Program-made: the position numbers and the translations under genes
Shown here: one piece after another, positions 31,059 to 42,794 of the stretch
How the letters are laid out: each line of letters begins with the position of its first letter
How positions within the stretch are numbered: position 1 is the stretch's first letter
The notes under the pieces: generated by a model
The model's input: only the letters and a program-made list of their open reading frames with translations
The model's database searches: none
What the model was told of the DNA's origin: nothing
Assembly: GCA_001939145.1 (NCBI GenBank)
Contig: LSRX01000134.1
Span: forward strand, 148,215-212,214
Direction of reading: 5' to 3'
Length of the DNA: 64,000 bases
From: Symbiodinium microadriaticum
Lineage: Eukaryota; Sar; Dinophyceae; Suessiales; Symbiodiniaceae

Positions 31059-32000
31059 CTCATGTGGGTTTAATTAAGGCTTAGGCCCAACTTTAAACCC
31101 TAAACCCTAAACTTAGGCTTTGCTATTTTTTGGAGTTGAGGGTTCTGAGGAGCCTTCGGGGCTCTGCTGCAAGGAAGAAAAGACTCAGAAGGAAAATTCA
31201 AGTAAAGGCTTTGCAAAAGCTTTGCCGCGTTTTATCGGGCTCGGGCCCATTTCATGAGTGCCGATCAGGGCTTTAAATACGGCTCTATAGGATCCTACCT
31301 ACGTTGATAGGGAGAGATGGAGAGAGATATGTACACAGACGGGTCTGGCTGCTGTAAACTTTGATATGCAGTATTGCTAGGGTGTGCTGCGAGGTGTTAC
31401 GAGTCGAAACAGCGCTGTCACATAGAGTTTGCACAGTGTCTCGTTGAAAGGGCGTATCTGATGTATATGCACATACATATATATATATATATGTTTGTAA
31501 TTTATGTTTTTGTTTATATCTTTAAATCATTTTTATGTATTTGTTTACTTATATATTTATTTATTTATGTATCTATCTAGATATTTGTTTCATTTGTATA
31601 CACACATATACACACTTGGTATATTATATGTATATATAAATAATATATATATATATATATATACATATATACACATACAAACACATGTATGTATGTAGTC
31701 AAACACACATAAATAGGTAGATATATAGATAGATAGACAGATAGAAAGATAGATAGATCGATAGATCGATGTATAGATAGATAGACTAGATTAGATTAGG
31801 ATAGGATAGATTAGATTGGATTAGAATAGATTGGATTAGGTTGGGTTAGATTGGATTAAATCAGATTAGGTTAGGTTAGATGAGATGAGATGAGACTTGA
31901 TTAGCTATATAGATATTCGGTCTACTATAGGGGCCTTAATCCTTCGAATAGGGTTTTCGCGGTATGTTTCAGTATCTTTGTATGAAGGAAGCTTTACGAA
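31059..32000. other. Microsatellite-rich intron
   Basis: AT-rich tracts and TAGA/GATTA tandem repeats from about 31470 to 31890. A segment at 31496-31652 is repeated almost exactly at 32519-32676, next to an N. Confidence 0.7.
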
Positions 32001-32105
32001 TACTATTGATGGTATAAAAGCCTCACTACCTTAAGGACCCTAGACTTTGTGAATTATGGTATTTTCCTTATTATGGGTAATGCAGGATGTAGATCATCAA
32101 CCGTA
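32001..32105. mobile_element. MITE-like palindromic element, family A (copy 7)
   Basis: Left end TACTATTGATGGTATAAAAG, right end GATGTAGATCATCAACCGTA, shared internal CCTTAAGGACCC and TTATTATGGGTAATGCAGGA. Confidence 0.8.
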
Positions 32106-32168
32106 CTATTGTTGACTAGATTGATGCTGGAGGTTTCTGGTCTTTGCCTTTACTCTAAGTTAGTGCTC

Positions 32169-32204
32169 GCGTGCGATGTCGTCTCGGGCCGTGAGAACCG
32201 ACCT
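32169..32204 (-). CDS. Sulfurase-like gene, exon SVLTARDDIAR
   Basis: 36 nt after a CTCAG acceptor, with a GA donor. Reads R-S-V-L-T-A-R-D-D-I-A-R. Joined to V-L-K-F-L it keeps the spacing of the family helix that precedes V-L-x-x-F. The sequence match itself is modest. Confidence 0.55.
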
Positions 32205-32517
32205 CTGAGCGCTAAACATCCCTAAACGGTTTAGGGTTTAGGGTTTAGTTTAGGCCATACATCCCGTTAAAATCAGCGTAAAGGTCTATGCTGTCGAAAT
32301 AATTCTGTCAGGGATGTCTACATGTGCAGCTTTCCAACTTGATATTCACAGCTATACCTGGGCGTGAGGCGCGTATACTGTAGGTTCAGAAAGTAAGGAG
32401 CCCTAGAATAGAAGCCTCAATAATGGACTTCTGAACAAATCTAAGGAGCCCTCCAAAGAACATCGCCGATTTTCAGAAACTACCATACACAAGCCCCAAA
32501 AATAACTGCGTTCAGAA

Positions 32518-32680
32518 NTGTAATTTATGTTTTTGTTTATATCTTTAAATCATTTTTATGTATTTGTTTACTTATATATTTATTTATTTATGTATCTATC
32601 TAGATATTTGTTTCATTTGTATACACACATATACACACTTGGTATATTATATGTATATATAAATAATATATATATATATA
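32518..32680. repeat. N followed by a near-exact copy of 31496-31652
   Basis: A single N at 32518 is followed by about 157 bp repeating an AT-rich segment found 1 kb upstream. This is more likely an assembly join than a biological duplication. Confidence 0.75.
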
Positions 32681-33161
32681 TTAAGGGATACTAACACGTA
32701 ACCTCTGCAGAAGAAACCCAAACTCAGAACAAAAACTCTAAACCCTAAAACTCGAAACTCTGAATCCTACAGCAAGCCCTGAAACCAAATCCTGGATGCA
32801 AGACGTTTGCACAACAGCTAACCAAAACCGAAACAAACCTTACAGTATACAAAACTGAACCCTGAAACTCTAAACTCTTAACCCCGAGGAGTAGCTTCAC
32901 CGAAAGGCCGCCCCCTAAACCCTAAACCCGAAACCCTAAACCCTAAAACCGAAACCCTAAACCCTGAACCCTAAACCCTAAACCCGAACGAAAGCCCTTA
33001 GCCCCTATACCTGGACACGGTTTAGGGTTTCGGGTTTAGGGGCTACCCAGAGAGCCCACTACCCCTTAATCAAGGAATATACCTTATATTATAAGCCCCT
33101 TTAGGGGTTTCGGGTTTAGGGTTCCGGGGTTTCAGCGTTGCCACACTGCCTGGTCTCGGGC

Positions 33162-33212
33162 TGAATCCACAGAGGCCGAGCTCCTCTTCGCTGAAGAGCC
33201 TGGCTGCGGCGT
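33162..33212 (-). CDS. Sulfurase-like gene, exon DAAARLFSEEELGLC
   Basis: Starts after GAG and reads A-A-A-R-L-F-S-E-E-E-L-G-L-C, equivalent to L-D-x-A-x-x-T-L-x-x-x-x-x-L at the N-terminal end of the aminotransferase domain. The preceding exon supplies the G of the aspartate codon. The 3' boundary is not fixed (candidate donors at 33168 or 33162). The opposite strand is also open. Confidence 0.55.
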
Positions 33213-34500
33213 CTCGGTTTAGGAGTTTAGGGCTTTAGGGCTTTAGGGTTTAGGGTTTCAGGGTTGAGGGTTTTAGGGTTGAGGGTTTTAGGGTTTTGGG
33301 TTGTAGGGTTTGAGGGTTTAGGGCTTAGGGTTTAGGGTGGGGTTTAGGGTTTTTTTGAGTGAGACGTCTTGCTTTTTGAAACACCGGCTCCCAAGGGCTC
33401 GTAGGGATTGTTTTTGCGAGTTTTACAGAATGTGAGTCAAGGGTGCTACATGGTTCGGTATGGTTTATGTAGGGCCTTGCACCGTTTTTAATACGTCCCT
33501 ACCCCTCCCCGCCTTGCACCACCCCCCCTTAAGGGTATGTTAATACAGTTACATGGTCTACACAGGTTTTACACCAGTCTTGTGGATGGCTTTGGGATAT
33601 GGAGGCCCTGGCATTTCGGGACACTCCAGGCCAATCTCCCCCTGGGCCCGTGAGAGCCCGGGAAGCCAATATCTGGAGGACCCTATGAACCTCCCAAAAC
33701 GGCAAACAACTGGTGTTAAGTTTAAGGGTTTAAGGCTTAGGGTTAAATCACTAGAGAATTTCAGAGGCACTCTACCAACAAGCCATGAAACCAAGACCCT
33801 TGGATCTAAACCCGCCAGTGTCTGAGCCCGAGGTGCTCAAGGAGTGAGGATTGCCGTACAGATGCTTCTTCCTCATGGGCAGCAACGAACTGGATTCTTT
33901 TTTTAAGTGCAAGGGCTTAGGGTTTCAGGGGAAATATTTCGACTGGCACCAAACCTATAATCACAAATCATAGGCTACAGGTGTCAACAGATACCCAATT
34001 CGATACAGAAAACTGGCAGATACCCATGCACATTTAGAGCTTAAACCTAAACCCTAAGAGCATTGGCCCAAAACTAAAGCCCCCAAATCCTAATCTATCT
34101 ATCACCCTAGACGCAAAGACTAATCGGTCTAGTACCCCTCAACCCTACGCCCAGAACCCTGCACCCTAAACGACGATCGTTTAGGGTCTAGGGCTGCGGA
34201 ATCCTGGGAGCTCCCTTTCTTAGGGGTTCGAGGTTGAGGGGGTGTAGGTTTTGGGTTTTAGGGTTTAGGGGTGTTAGGGTCAAGGGTTCTATGTCTATGC
34301 ATTGATGGTGGCTTTATGGTTAAGTTTGGGGTTGAGTGGTCCTTCTTTTTCGGACTGTAGGGTTTGGGTTTGAGGATTCAAAGGGGGCTGTCAGGCGGTG
34401 TTGCATACAGAAAACAGCAACCACACTCGTATGGACGCGTTGTGATACAGTATTCTTTGGAAACGAAGGGCATGGCTGCATATCTGTATGTAAGAGAAAG
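33213..34500. other. Intron: telomere-like block and unique DNA
   Basis: A strong TTTAGGG block at 33220-33350 begins a few bases from the exon above. The rest is unique DNA with small TTTAGGG runs (34250-34275). Confidence 0.6.
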
Positions 34501-34526
34501 AGGGCGAAAAAGGGAGAGAGAGAGTA

Positions 34527-34860
34527 TGTATGTATGTATGTATGTATGTATGTATGTATGTATGTATGTATGTATGTATGTATGTATGTGGGAATGTATG
34601 ATTGAATGAATGATTGAATGAATGACTGAGTGAGTGAGTGAGTGAGTGAGTGAATGAATGAATGAATGAATGAGTGAATGAATGAATGAATGAATGAATG
34701 ACTGAGTGAGTGAGTGAGTGAGTGAGTGAATGAATGAATGAATGAATGAGTGAATGAATGAATGAATGAATGAATGAGTGAATGAATGAATGAATGAATG
34801 AATGAACGAACGAATGAATGAATGAATGAATGAATGAATTAATGAATGAATGAATGAATG
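34527..34860. repeat. (GTAT)n then (GAAT/GAGT)n tetranucleotide arrays
   Basis: About 16 GTAT units, then about 270 bp of GAAT with blocks of GAGT at 34627-34652 and 34701-34730. This is a compound microsatellite with no gene content. Confidence 0.95.
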
Positions 34861-34992
34861 TACGTGTCTATGCATATGTATATGTATATGTAGATGTAGA
34901 TGTATATGTAGATGTATATGTATATGTTTGTATATATATATATATGTATATGTATANATGTAGATGTATATGTATATGTTTGTATATATATA

Positions 34993-35024
<32 letters not shown>

Positions 35025-35270
35025 CATGTATGTGTATGTATGTATATGCATGTGTATGTATGTACATGTATGTATATGTATGCATACGTATGTATACGTA
35101 TGTGTATGTGTGTGTGTGTGCGCACGCGCGTGCGTGCGTGCATGCGTGCGTGCGTGCGTGCATGCATGTATGTATGTACGTATATGTAGGTATGTATGCA
35201 TGGATGGATGTATGTACGTATGTATGCATGCAATGCATGCAAGCATGCATGTAAGCCTGTATGTATGTAC
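34861..35270. repeat. Alternating purine-pyrimidine TG/TA/CG tract
   Basis: Long TATG/TGTG/GCGC alternation including TGTGTGCGCACGCGCGTGCG at about 35111-35130. An N at 34957 lies between two copies of a 45-bp segment. Such alternation can favour Z-form DNA. Confidence 0.9.
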
Positions 35271-37043
35271 GGCGGTATGCAATGGGTGAATGATTACTAT
35301 GGGCGACATACGCGACGCAATCATAAGCGCAGGTATGTGGGGCATACTATACTAGAAAATGATACAGGTGATGCAATCGGCAAACGGACAGCTAGAAACA
35401 CCGAAGCAAGTTTCAGCAAGCAAGGACCCTGGCAGGAGGCTCCGCCCAAAATTTTCGGAAAGCCACACGCAACTCCGACAGCCATGGAAACACTTACAGA
35501 CTCAGCTGTTTATATACCTGTCCATGAACCTTCAAGTATAGATCAAACCCCAACCATTGTGCTCAGACTGGACGACGCATCCAAGAGCTTCGTGTCATAG
35601 GCACTTAAAACATAGAACAAGCCTTGAATAGGAACACAAGGAACCGAGGCTGTAAGCCCTTCCCCCAAACGCTCACCCATAAGCACAGACATGCAAAAAC
35701 GCCATGTGTTCGGCAGTCCAAGTCCAAGAAACAAATCTGCAGCATGGGCATCGATCTGCGCATCGGTGTACAGACCGGAAGCTGCATAGTCCTTGCCACC
35801 ACATAGACCCTCAACCCCATTGCACAGACCTGTACTTGTACTATACTATGCCACCAAGCCCTTAGCCCTAAACCCTAAAACAGTTTAGGGTTTAGGGCCC
35901 CTGCATTCAACCCGGAACTAAAACCTAGGGTTTAGGAGTTTCTCGGTTCAGGGAAGATAGGGACCGACTCTTCAGATTTCTAAAGCCTTTACACTTCAGA
36001 ATTCCCCGGCCCCGCCGTGGCCATTCTCCACTTATGATAGAAGTTGGCTCCCGTACCATGAATGTTACGACATAAAGTTTTATAGAGGTCTCAGTTTAAA
36101 GTCTACGTCCGCGGCTCCCCCAGGTTTCCCCTTCAAACAACGCATTCTCAATCGTACGATACTCAGTTCTGTGATATCAATCTTCCGGTACTTTGGAGAT
36201 CAACAGAGTCCGAAGCTGAAAACCTGAGTGTCCGACATGCATGGGGCTATGCAGTAATTAAGACTACGTGTCTTGCATTGATTCCACTTCTCAGTGACCA
36301 AACAACTCAAACCCACTGCTAAAACCAACCCCCAAAAGCTCAAAACCCAAATCCCCAACGCTTTATCCCAAGACCCTATATACCTTAAATCCTTCACAAG
36401 CCCTAACGGAGCTTGAAGGCCTAAAGGACTCTTTGAAGGACTCCGTAACAACGAACCCCTCAACGGAATCCTTAGCCCTCAAGCTCTTGCAGGCACACGA
36501 AATCACAACGCTTAACCCTCAACCCTAAACCCCGAAACCCTAAACCGACTTAACGGAAACCCTAAAATCCTGAGCCCACAGCCCTAAGACTCTCATTGTA
36601 AAGCCTTGCCCTAAAACCCTACCCTTAAGACCCTAAAACCCGAAACACCTTAAGGCCTTAAGAAGCCCTAAAGTTTCAAAGCCTTAAAGCCTCAAGAAGC
36701 CCTAAAGCTCTAAAACCTGAAAGCCTTAAGAAGCCCTAAAGCTCTAAAGCCTTAACCCTAAACCCTAAACCCGAAGTACCCTAAACCCTAAGTGCCCTAA
36801 ACCCTAAGAACCCCAAACCCTAAGTACCCAAAACCCCAAACCCTAAACCCTAAGTACCCTAAACCCTTAAGCACCCAAAACCCCAAAACCCCAAACCCTA
36901 AGTACCCTAAACCCTAAGTACCCTACGTACCCTACGTAAGTACCCTAGGTACCCTAAGCACCCTAAAAAACCCTAAACACCTAAAAGCCCTAAACCCTAA
37001 ACCCCAAACCCCAAACCGTTAAGTACCCTAAAGATCGGAAGGT
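35271..37043. other. Unique DNA then dense CCCTAAA-variant block
   Basis: Unique sequence at 35280-35820 and 35930-36480 has open frames but no recognised family. From 36500 to 37020 runs of CCCTAAA, AAGCCCTAAAG and AAGTACCCTAAACCCT dominate. Confidence 0.6.
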
Positions 37044-37082
37044 CCAAGTAGACGTCGCCCTGGAGTCGGCTCCCGAGCTCTC
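37044..37082 (-). CDS. Sulfurase-like gene, first recognised exon (GDVYLD)
   Basis: 39 nt after a TTAG acceptor. Reads E-L-G-S-R-L-Q-G-D-V-Y-L then the first base of aspartate. G-x-V-Y-L-D-x-A is the conserved start of the class V aminotransferase domain in molybdenum cofactor sulfurases. Earlier N-terminal exons were not found. Confidence 0.65.
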
Positions 37083-37589
37083 CTAAGGCTTGGGCTTAGC
37101 TTGATCAGAGGGTTTAGGACTAGGTTATTGTTATTATTTATTATTATTTTTTGTTGGGGGGGGTTAAGGTTTATAGGGTTGAGGGTTTAGGGCTAGGGTT
37201 TAAGGTTTAGGGGTTTGGGGTTTAGGGTTTTAGGGTTTAGGGTTTTAAGGCTTAGGGTTTAGGCCCAAAAACACCATCCTTGCTATGGTGCTGGGGACCT
37301 AATTCCACAATGGTGGGTTTGGGGTTTAGAGTTTTGGAGGAGACCCAGGACACCTCAACTGCAGTTTAAAGTGATCTCATATCCCTCATTTACAGGATTA
37401 GATTAGAAGATGCAAGGTCCAAAGAACCTGTAGGGTTTCTTTAAGGGTTCCTTTAAAGGTTTACGGTTTCGGGTTCCTTGAAGTTCCTGAGTACCTGTAC
37501 AGGAGTTTACCTGCTTCTGCACTACAAGCCCTGTGTGTGAAAGCTGTCCTATTGAAGGCCTGTCTATATATACATTGTTTTACATATAT

Positions 37590-37660
37590 ATATATATATA
37601 TATACATTTATATACCCATATATGTGTGTGTATATATATATATGTCTGTCTCCCTCTCTC
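37590..37660. repeat. TA/TG microsatellite
   Basis: Alternating TATATA with TGTGTG, followed by a CTCTC run. Confidence 0.9.
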
Positions 37661-37984
37661 TCTTCAGTTTATAGTCTCGGTTTTGGGGCAGGCGGCAATC
37701 GATAGTTTTTATGGGCTGGAGGCACCATTTATTCGCGTGCCCCTATCTCGTTGGCTCAAGGTTAGTACTGGCAGAAAGTCCCTATGCCGTTCGAGTTCAG
37801 ATAAAACTACGTCGGTTCATATATGCTTGATCTCTCGTTGAGCAACGCCCCAATGTCATTCCCCTAGCAGAGCGAGTTCCGACCACAACAATACTACTAC
37901 CGATGAACAATTGCAGCATCATTGCTCACATAAACGCAGTCGCCCGTAGGTGTACATATATTGCCATAAACTGCACATATTTAA

Positions 37985-38240
37985 AATTTACACACACACA
38001 TGACATTCGTGCGTACGTACAACGTACATACATACATATATACATACATACATACATACATACATACAGACGGACGGACGGACGGACAGACAGACATACA
38101 CACATCCAAACATAGTTCCATCCATCCGTCCATCCATCCATCGATCCATCCATCGATCCATCCATCGATCCATCCATCCATCCATCCATGCATGCATGAA
38201 TGCGTACATATGCATGTGTGTATATATATATACACACATA
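37985..38240. repeat. CATA, GGAC, CATC tetranucleotide arrays
   Basis: Successive short arrays: ACATACAT, GGACGGAC, CAGACAGA and CATCCATCGATC units. Compound microsatellite. Confidence 0.95.
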
Positions 38241-38318
38241 TAGTTGCATACAGGCGTGGTAAAAAATACTGCACGTTTCGCTTTAACCAAAACCCGCTAA
38301 CCACCTCAAGCACAAACT

Positions 38319-38371
38319 CATCGCCACCACGGCGCTTTGCACGAACCCTTCGAAGTCTGCCATGCCGTATC
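38319..38371 (-). CDS. Unassigned exon-like island
   Basis: After an ACAG acceptor it reads [17 protein letters not shown]. Composition and the splice signal look coding. I cannot place it in either host gene. It lies between the last recognised myosin exon and the first sulfurase exon. Confidence 0.35.
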
Positions 38372-38896
38372 CTGTCCCACCGAGATGTAGGGTTTAGGAT
38401 TTAGGGGTTTAGGGTTTAGGGGTTTAGGGTTTAGGGGTTCCTAGTACCTAAAACCCATCGGTCATCTAAGGGCTCGTGTCTCGTCTTCGCGATTCAGCAT
38501 TTCTGGGCCTTTTTTTCAACTCAGGATCATGGCACAACCAAGGAAAACACACAACACATCGCGACAATCCTCTGCACATGCGCAAAAAGAAACAACCAAC
38601 CCCTAAACCCTAAACCCCTAAACCCTAAACCCGAAAATCTCTAGAAGTTCCTTAACAGCCAAGCGTGAGGTGCTCAAGACCGTCAAGCCATAAAGGGGCC
38701 ATAAGCCCTATATTCTCTCAAAAGCCGTACATTATCCTAAACCCTAAGCCCCAAGCCCTAAACCCAAACTCAAAACCACTAAACTCACTAAACCCCTAAA
38801 CCCCCTAAGCCCTTCACCCCTACACCCCTACACCCCTAAACCCCTAAACCCTAAACCCCTAAATCCCTCTCCCCGGCCGTAGGTGCCATTTTGAGC

Positions 38897-38938
38897 TTGC
38901 TGGAAGGCCGCACGGTCGGCCGCGCAGACAAGCTCCGA
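38897..38938 (-). CDS. Unassigned exon-like island (SELVCAADRAAFQQ)
   Basis: 42 nt, phase 0, AG acceptor and GC donor. Could be the motor-domain segment after the HFAG exon, but the match is too weak to assign. Confidence 0.4.
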
Positions 38939-39179
38939 CTTGGTTCACGAAGACATACTTGAGACTCCAACCCCTGCAGATCAACAAATAACCATATATT
39001 CACAGCACATGAATAATAACCACAATAAGCATAACACCGGTTTTAGTAATGCTAAAACCTTAATCATAATAGTGGTAGTCATGGCAAGAATACAACCTAA
39101 CATTTAAAGTGATGCCAAATGTTACATAGAGTGGAATCTGTAAGTACACGGGGTGGGTCGCCTCCGTTTGTCTGTTTGC

Positions 39180-39445
39180 CTGCCTGCCTGTCTGTCTGTC
39201 TGTCTCTGTCTGTCAGTCAGTCTGTCTGTCTGTCTGTCTGGCGATATACCGATCTTGTCTGCCTATCTCTCGTCATGTATGCAAGGATGGACGGATGGCT
39301 GGATGGACAGACGATGGGAAGGAGGGAGGGAGGGAGGGAGCCTATCTCTCGTCATGTATGCAAGGATGGACGGATGGCTGGATGGACAGACGATGGGAAG
39401 GAGGGAGGGAGGGAGGGAGGGAGGGAGGGAGGNGAGGGAGGGAGG
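39180..39445. repeat. (CTGT)n and (GGGA)n arrays with a 79-bp tandem duplication
   Basis: CTGT units at 39188-39240. A 79-bp unit starting GCCTATCTCTCGTCATGTAT is repeated at 39261 and 39340. GGGA arrays end at an N (39433). Confidence 0.9.
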
Positions 39446-39548
39446 CTAAGTCCGCAAATAAACTTCAGCCCAAAACAATTAAACTCCTCTCGCGACCAAC
39501 TCAACAATAAACTCCAGACATTACCTCATGCCCAAATCATCTGAACCC

Positions 39549-39551
39549 CAA

Positions 39552-39640
<89 letters not shown>

Positions 39641-39690
39641 TTATTATTATTAGTAGTAGTAGTTGTAGTTGTCGTGGTGGTGGTGGCAGT
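39549..39690. repeat. (CTA)n trinucleotide tract turning into (TAG/GTGG)n
   Basis: About 80 bp of ACT/CTA repeats followed by ATT then TAGTAGTAG and GTGGTGG, giving a loose inverted-repeat character. Confidence 0.95.
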
Positions 39691-40882
39691 CTAAATCCCG
39701 AACTCCAAACCCTGCACCAGTCAACTGTTCACAAGCAAGACTTCACAGGTGCAGGAAGGACACCAGAATGCCCAGCAGCCCCAGGCGCAGGCGGAGCATG
39801 GCAGACTCTGAAAGAGCGAAAAAAGCTGGCTTAAGGCTTCTGGCTTATGCTTTAGGTGAGTTCCTGAAACCCTAAACACTTAGCAAGGCTTTTGCGCTCC
39901 CATCATCCAGGTCTTGCCCTCGAGGGTTTTGAGGACTTCGGACGATGAAGCTCCCTTGGGGTCGAAATGATAGACAGGGTTTAGGGCTTAAGGGATTTAG
40001 GCTTGGGACATGTATCGACAAGGATATGGTCATAGTCGTGGTTCTAGTCGTCGTGGACAGAACTTTCTGGGGTAGATTGACCGCGGCGGTTAGTCCTTGT
40101 CTTAGCGTTGCCTTTGGACACAAGGGCTGGCGGTGTGTAGCTCGTCATGTCATGTGGGGGATGCTCTCTCACCTCAGAAGTACGTGCAGCTACCTGAGCT
40201 AATAACATTGCAGATGCCCCAAACCCTAAACCCTAGACCCTAGACCCCAAACCCTAATGTGTTCAGGTGGGATGTTGGGTTCCGGGTTAAAAGGCCCGCA
40301 GGTTTTTCGGGAGTTCGAGTGGTCAGATTTGTGAGGGTTGAGTCCAAGGTGCGGACTGGACTCAGAACCTTCTCCCGTCGTAAGCAGAAGATATGCACTG
40401 ATCGAGACCATGATGCTGTCCCTAAAGCCCCCTTTTCTCCTCTACCCCTAAGCCATAAATACATAAAGAAAATGTAGTACATATTGTATATATATACGCA
40501 CATACATGTGTACATGTCTCTGTTTAAACCTGTATACATATACACTCGGATATAGATATAGATATGTGCGTATACATACACCCTCGTTCATGGTGATTGC
40601 CTCAGTGCCAAATGTGATGTGGTGTCTGCCGGAACGCGGGTCACAGTCTCGCCAACGAACACTCACAAACCTGAACCCCGAATGCACACCCTGAACCCCA
40701 AACCCGAAATCCCTAGTTCCTAAGCCAGGCATCTTCAACCCCGAACCAGATCTAGCTAAACCGTCTGTACATATGGACACGAGACATCAATCTAACCCCA
40801 CACTTCAACAGCGTCGGCTTTACCTGAACCCCAGAGAACAAAGCCCCCAAGCACTTGCAGCCGAAGACGTGCAAGGGAGAAC

Positions 40883-40943
40883 GTCTCCCGCGAAGTGTCG
40901 GATGCCAAACTTGCCGCCCCCGGAGATCTTGGGTACGATCAAC
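40883..40943 (-). CDS. Myosin motor gene, exon with KFGIRHFAGD
   Basis: 61 nt, CAG acceptor and probable GT donor. Reads L-I-V-P-K-I-S-G-G-G-K-F-G-I-R-H-F-A-G-D. The F-x-I-x-H-Y/F-A-G-x-V motif is diagnostic of myosin heads. Its first base completes the arginine codon of the preceding exon. It is the most C-terminal myosin exon I can assign. The frame runs on as V-L-P, so the donor could be a few codons later. Confidence 0.8.
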
Positions 40944-41327
40944 CTGAAGTATCCACAAGGGATACTACACGGTTCGAGACAGACAGGGCTCTATGGCTTA
41001 GTGCTCAGCGCTGCGGGTCTAGGGTTTCGGATTCAAGCTGAAGGAATTTAAAGGCTGACACCTATCCCGAAAGAGCTCGGAGTTTTGAATCTGTTTGCTT
41101 TCTTGCATTTTTATACGTAGGGCGTGCAGACCTTGTAGGGAGGATTCCCCCTTTGGGGTTCGGAAAGTGTTGCCCCTTCTGCCAGCATACTTACGACACC
41201 GCTACACTTTGAAGAAAGCATCTACTTACCACAGGGATTGTCCCTCCCTCAGCCAGAACTAGTCTGGAAGGCTCACAGGGCGTCGTCACAAAAGCCTTGG
41301 GCCGACAAGCAAAGCTGAGCCTCTTGC

Positions 41328-41356
41328 CGAGCATGCTTTTCGTGCGCCTTGAACAC
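41328..41356 (-). CDS. Myosin motor gene, exon VFKAHEKHA
   Basis: 29 nt, AG acceptor and GC donor. Reads V-F-K-A-H-E-K-H-A plus two bases, equivalent to the L-x-x-x-H-x-x-H-P segment between the K-A-T-D exon and the H-F-A-G exon. Phases match on both sides. Confidence 0.6.
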
Positions 41357-41574
41357 CTCTGCAGAGTCTCGCTAAGGGTGTGGGGTTTAGGAAGTTTAGG
41401 ATATCCTAAATAAACCCTACATCAGTGCAGAGACACTCCACCACTGGCCCAGCCGTTAGAGCAGATTCGATGTACGCGACAAGCAATCATGAAGGGGATG
41501 TGTTGACGGTCCAGGCAGTGTCCAAAAGCGACAACGACAACCGACCAGCGATAGTAGTTGTACGTGTAGTACTA

Positions 41575-42002
41575 AGTCGTAGTAGTAGTAGTAGTAGTAG
41601 TAGCAGCAGCAGTAGTAGCAGTAGTAGTGGTGGTGGTGGTGGTGGTGGTGGTGATGGTGGTGGTGGTGGTGGTGGTGGTAGTGGCGGTGGTGGTGGTGGT
41701 AGTGGTAGCGGTAGCGGTAGCGGTAGCGGTAACGGTAGTGGTAGTGGTGGTAGTAGTAGGAGTAGCAGCAGTAGTAGTAGTCGTAGTCGTCGTCGTAGTA
41801 GTCGTAGTGCTGATCGTGGTTGGGTTACTACACCACTACCACTACCACTACCACTACCACTACCACTACCACTACCACTACCACTACCACTACCACGACC
41901 ACTACCACTACCACGACCACGACCACGACCACGACCACTACCACTACCACTACCACTACCACTACCACTACCACTACCACTATCACTATCACTATCACTA
42001 TC

Positions 42003-42039
<37 letters not shown>

Positions 42040-42493
42040 CTACTACTACTACTACTACTGCTGCTACTACTGCTACTACTGCTACTACTGCTACTACTGC
42101 TACTGCTACTACTACTACTACTACTACTACTAGTACTAGTACTAGTACTAGTACTAGTACTAGTACTAGTACTAGTACTAGTACTAGTACTAGTACTAGT
42201 ACTANNNNNNNNNNNNNNNNNNNNNNNNNNNNNNNNNNNNNNNNNNNNNNNNNNNNNNNNNNNNNNNNNNNNNNNNNNNNNNNNNNNNNNNNNNNNNNNN
42301 NNNNNNNNNNNNNNNNNNNNNNNNNNNNNNNNNNNNNNNNNNNNNNNNNNNNNNNNNNNNNNNNNNNNNNNNNNNNNNNNNNNNNNNNNNNNNNNNNNNN
42401 NNNNNNNNNNNNNNNNNNNNNNNNNNNNNNNNNNNNNNNNNNNNNNNNNNNNNNNNNNNNNNNCTACTACTACTACTACTACTACTACTGCTT

Positions 42494-42537
<44 letters not shown>

Positions 42538-42761
42538 GCTTCTACTACTACTACTACTACTACTACTGCTACTCCTCCTACTCCTACTCCTACTCCTCCT
42601 ACTCCTACTCCTACTCCCTCTCCTACTCCTACTCCTACTCCTACTCCTACTCCTACTCCTACTCCTACTCCTACTCCTACTCCTACTCCTACTCCTACTC
42701 CGACTCCCACTCCCACTCCCACTCCCACTCCCCCTCCCGCTCCCACTCCCACTCCCACTCC

Positions 42762-42794
<33 letters not shown>

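Noticed and set aside
34378..35345. Long frames rich in H/I/Y or S/F/I around the tetranucleotide repeats
   Set aside because: Translations of GTAT/GAAT/TATG microsatellites; no domain.
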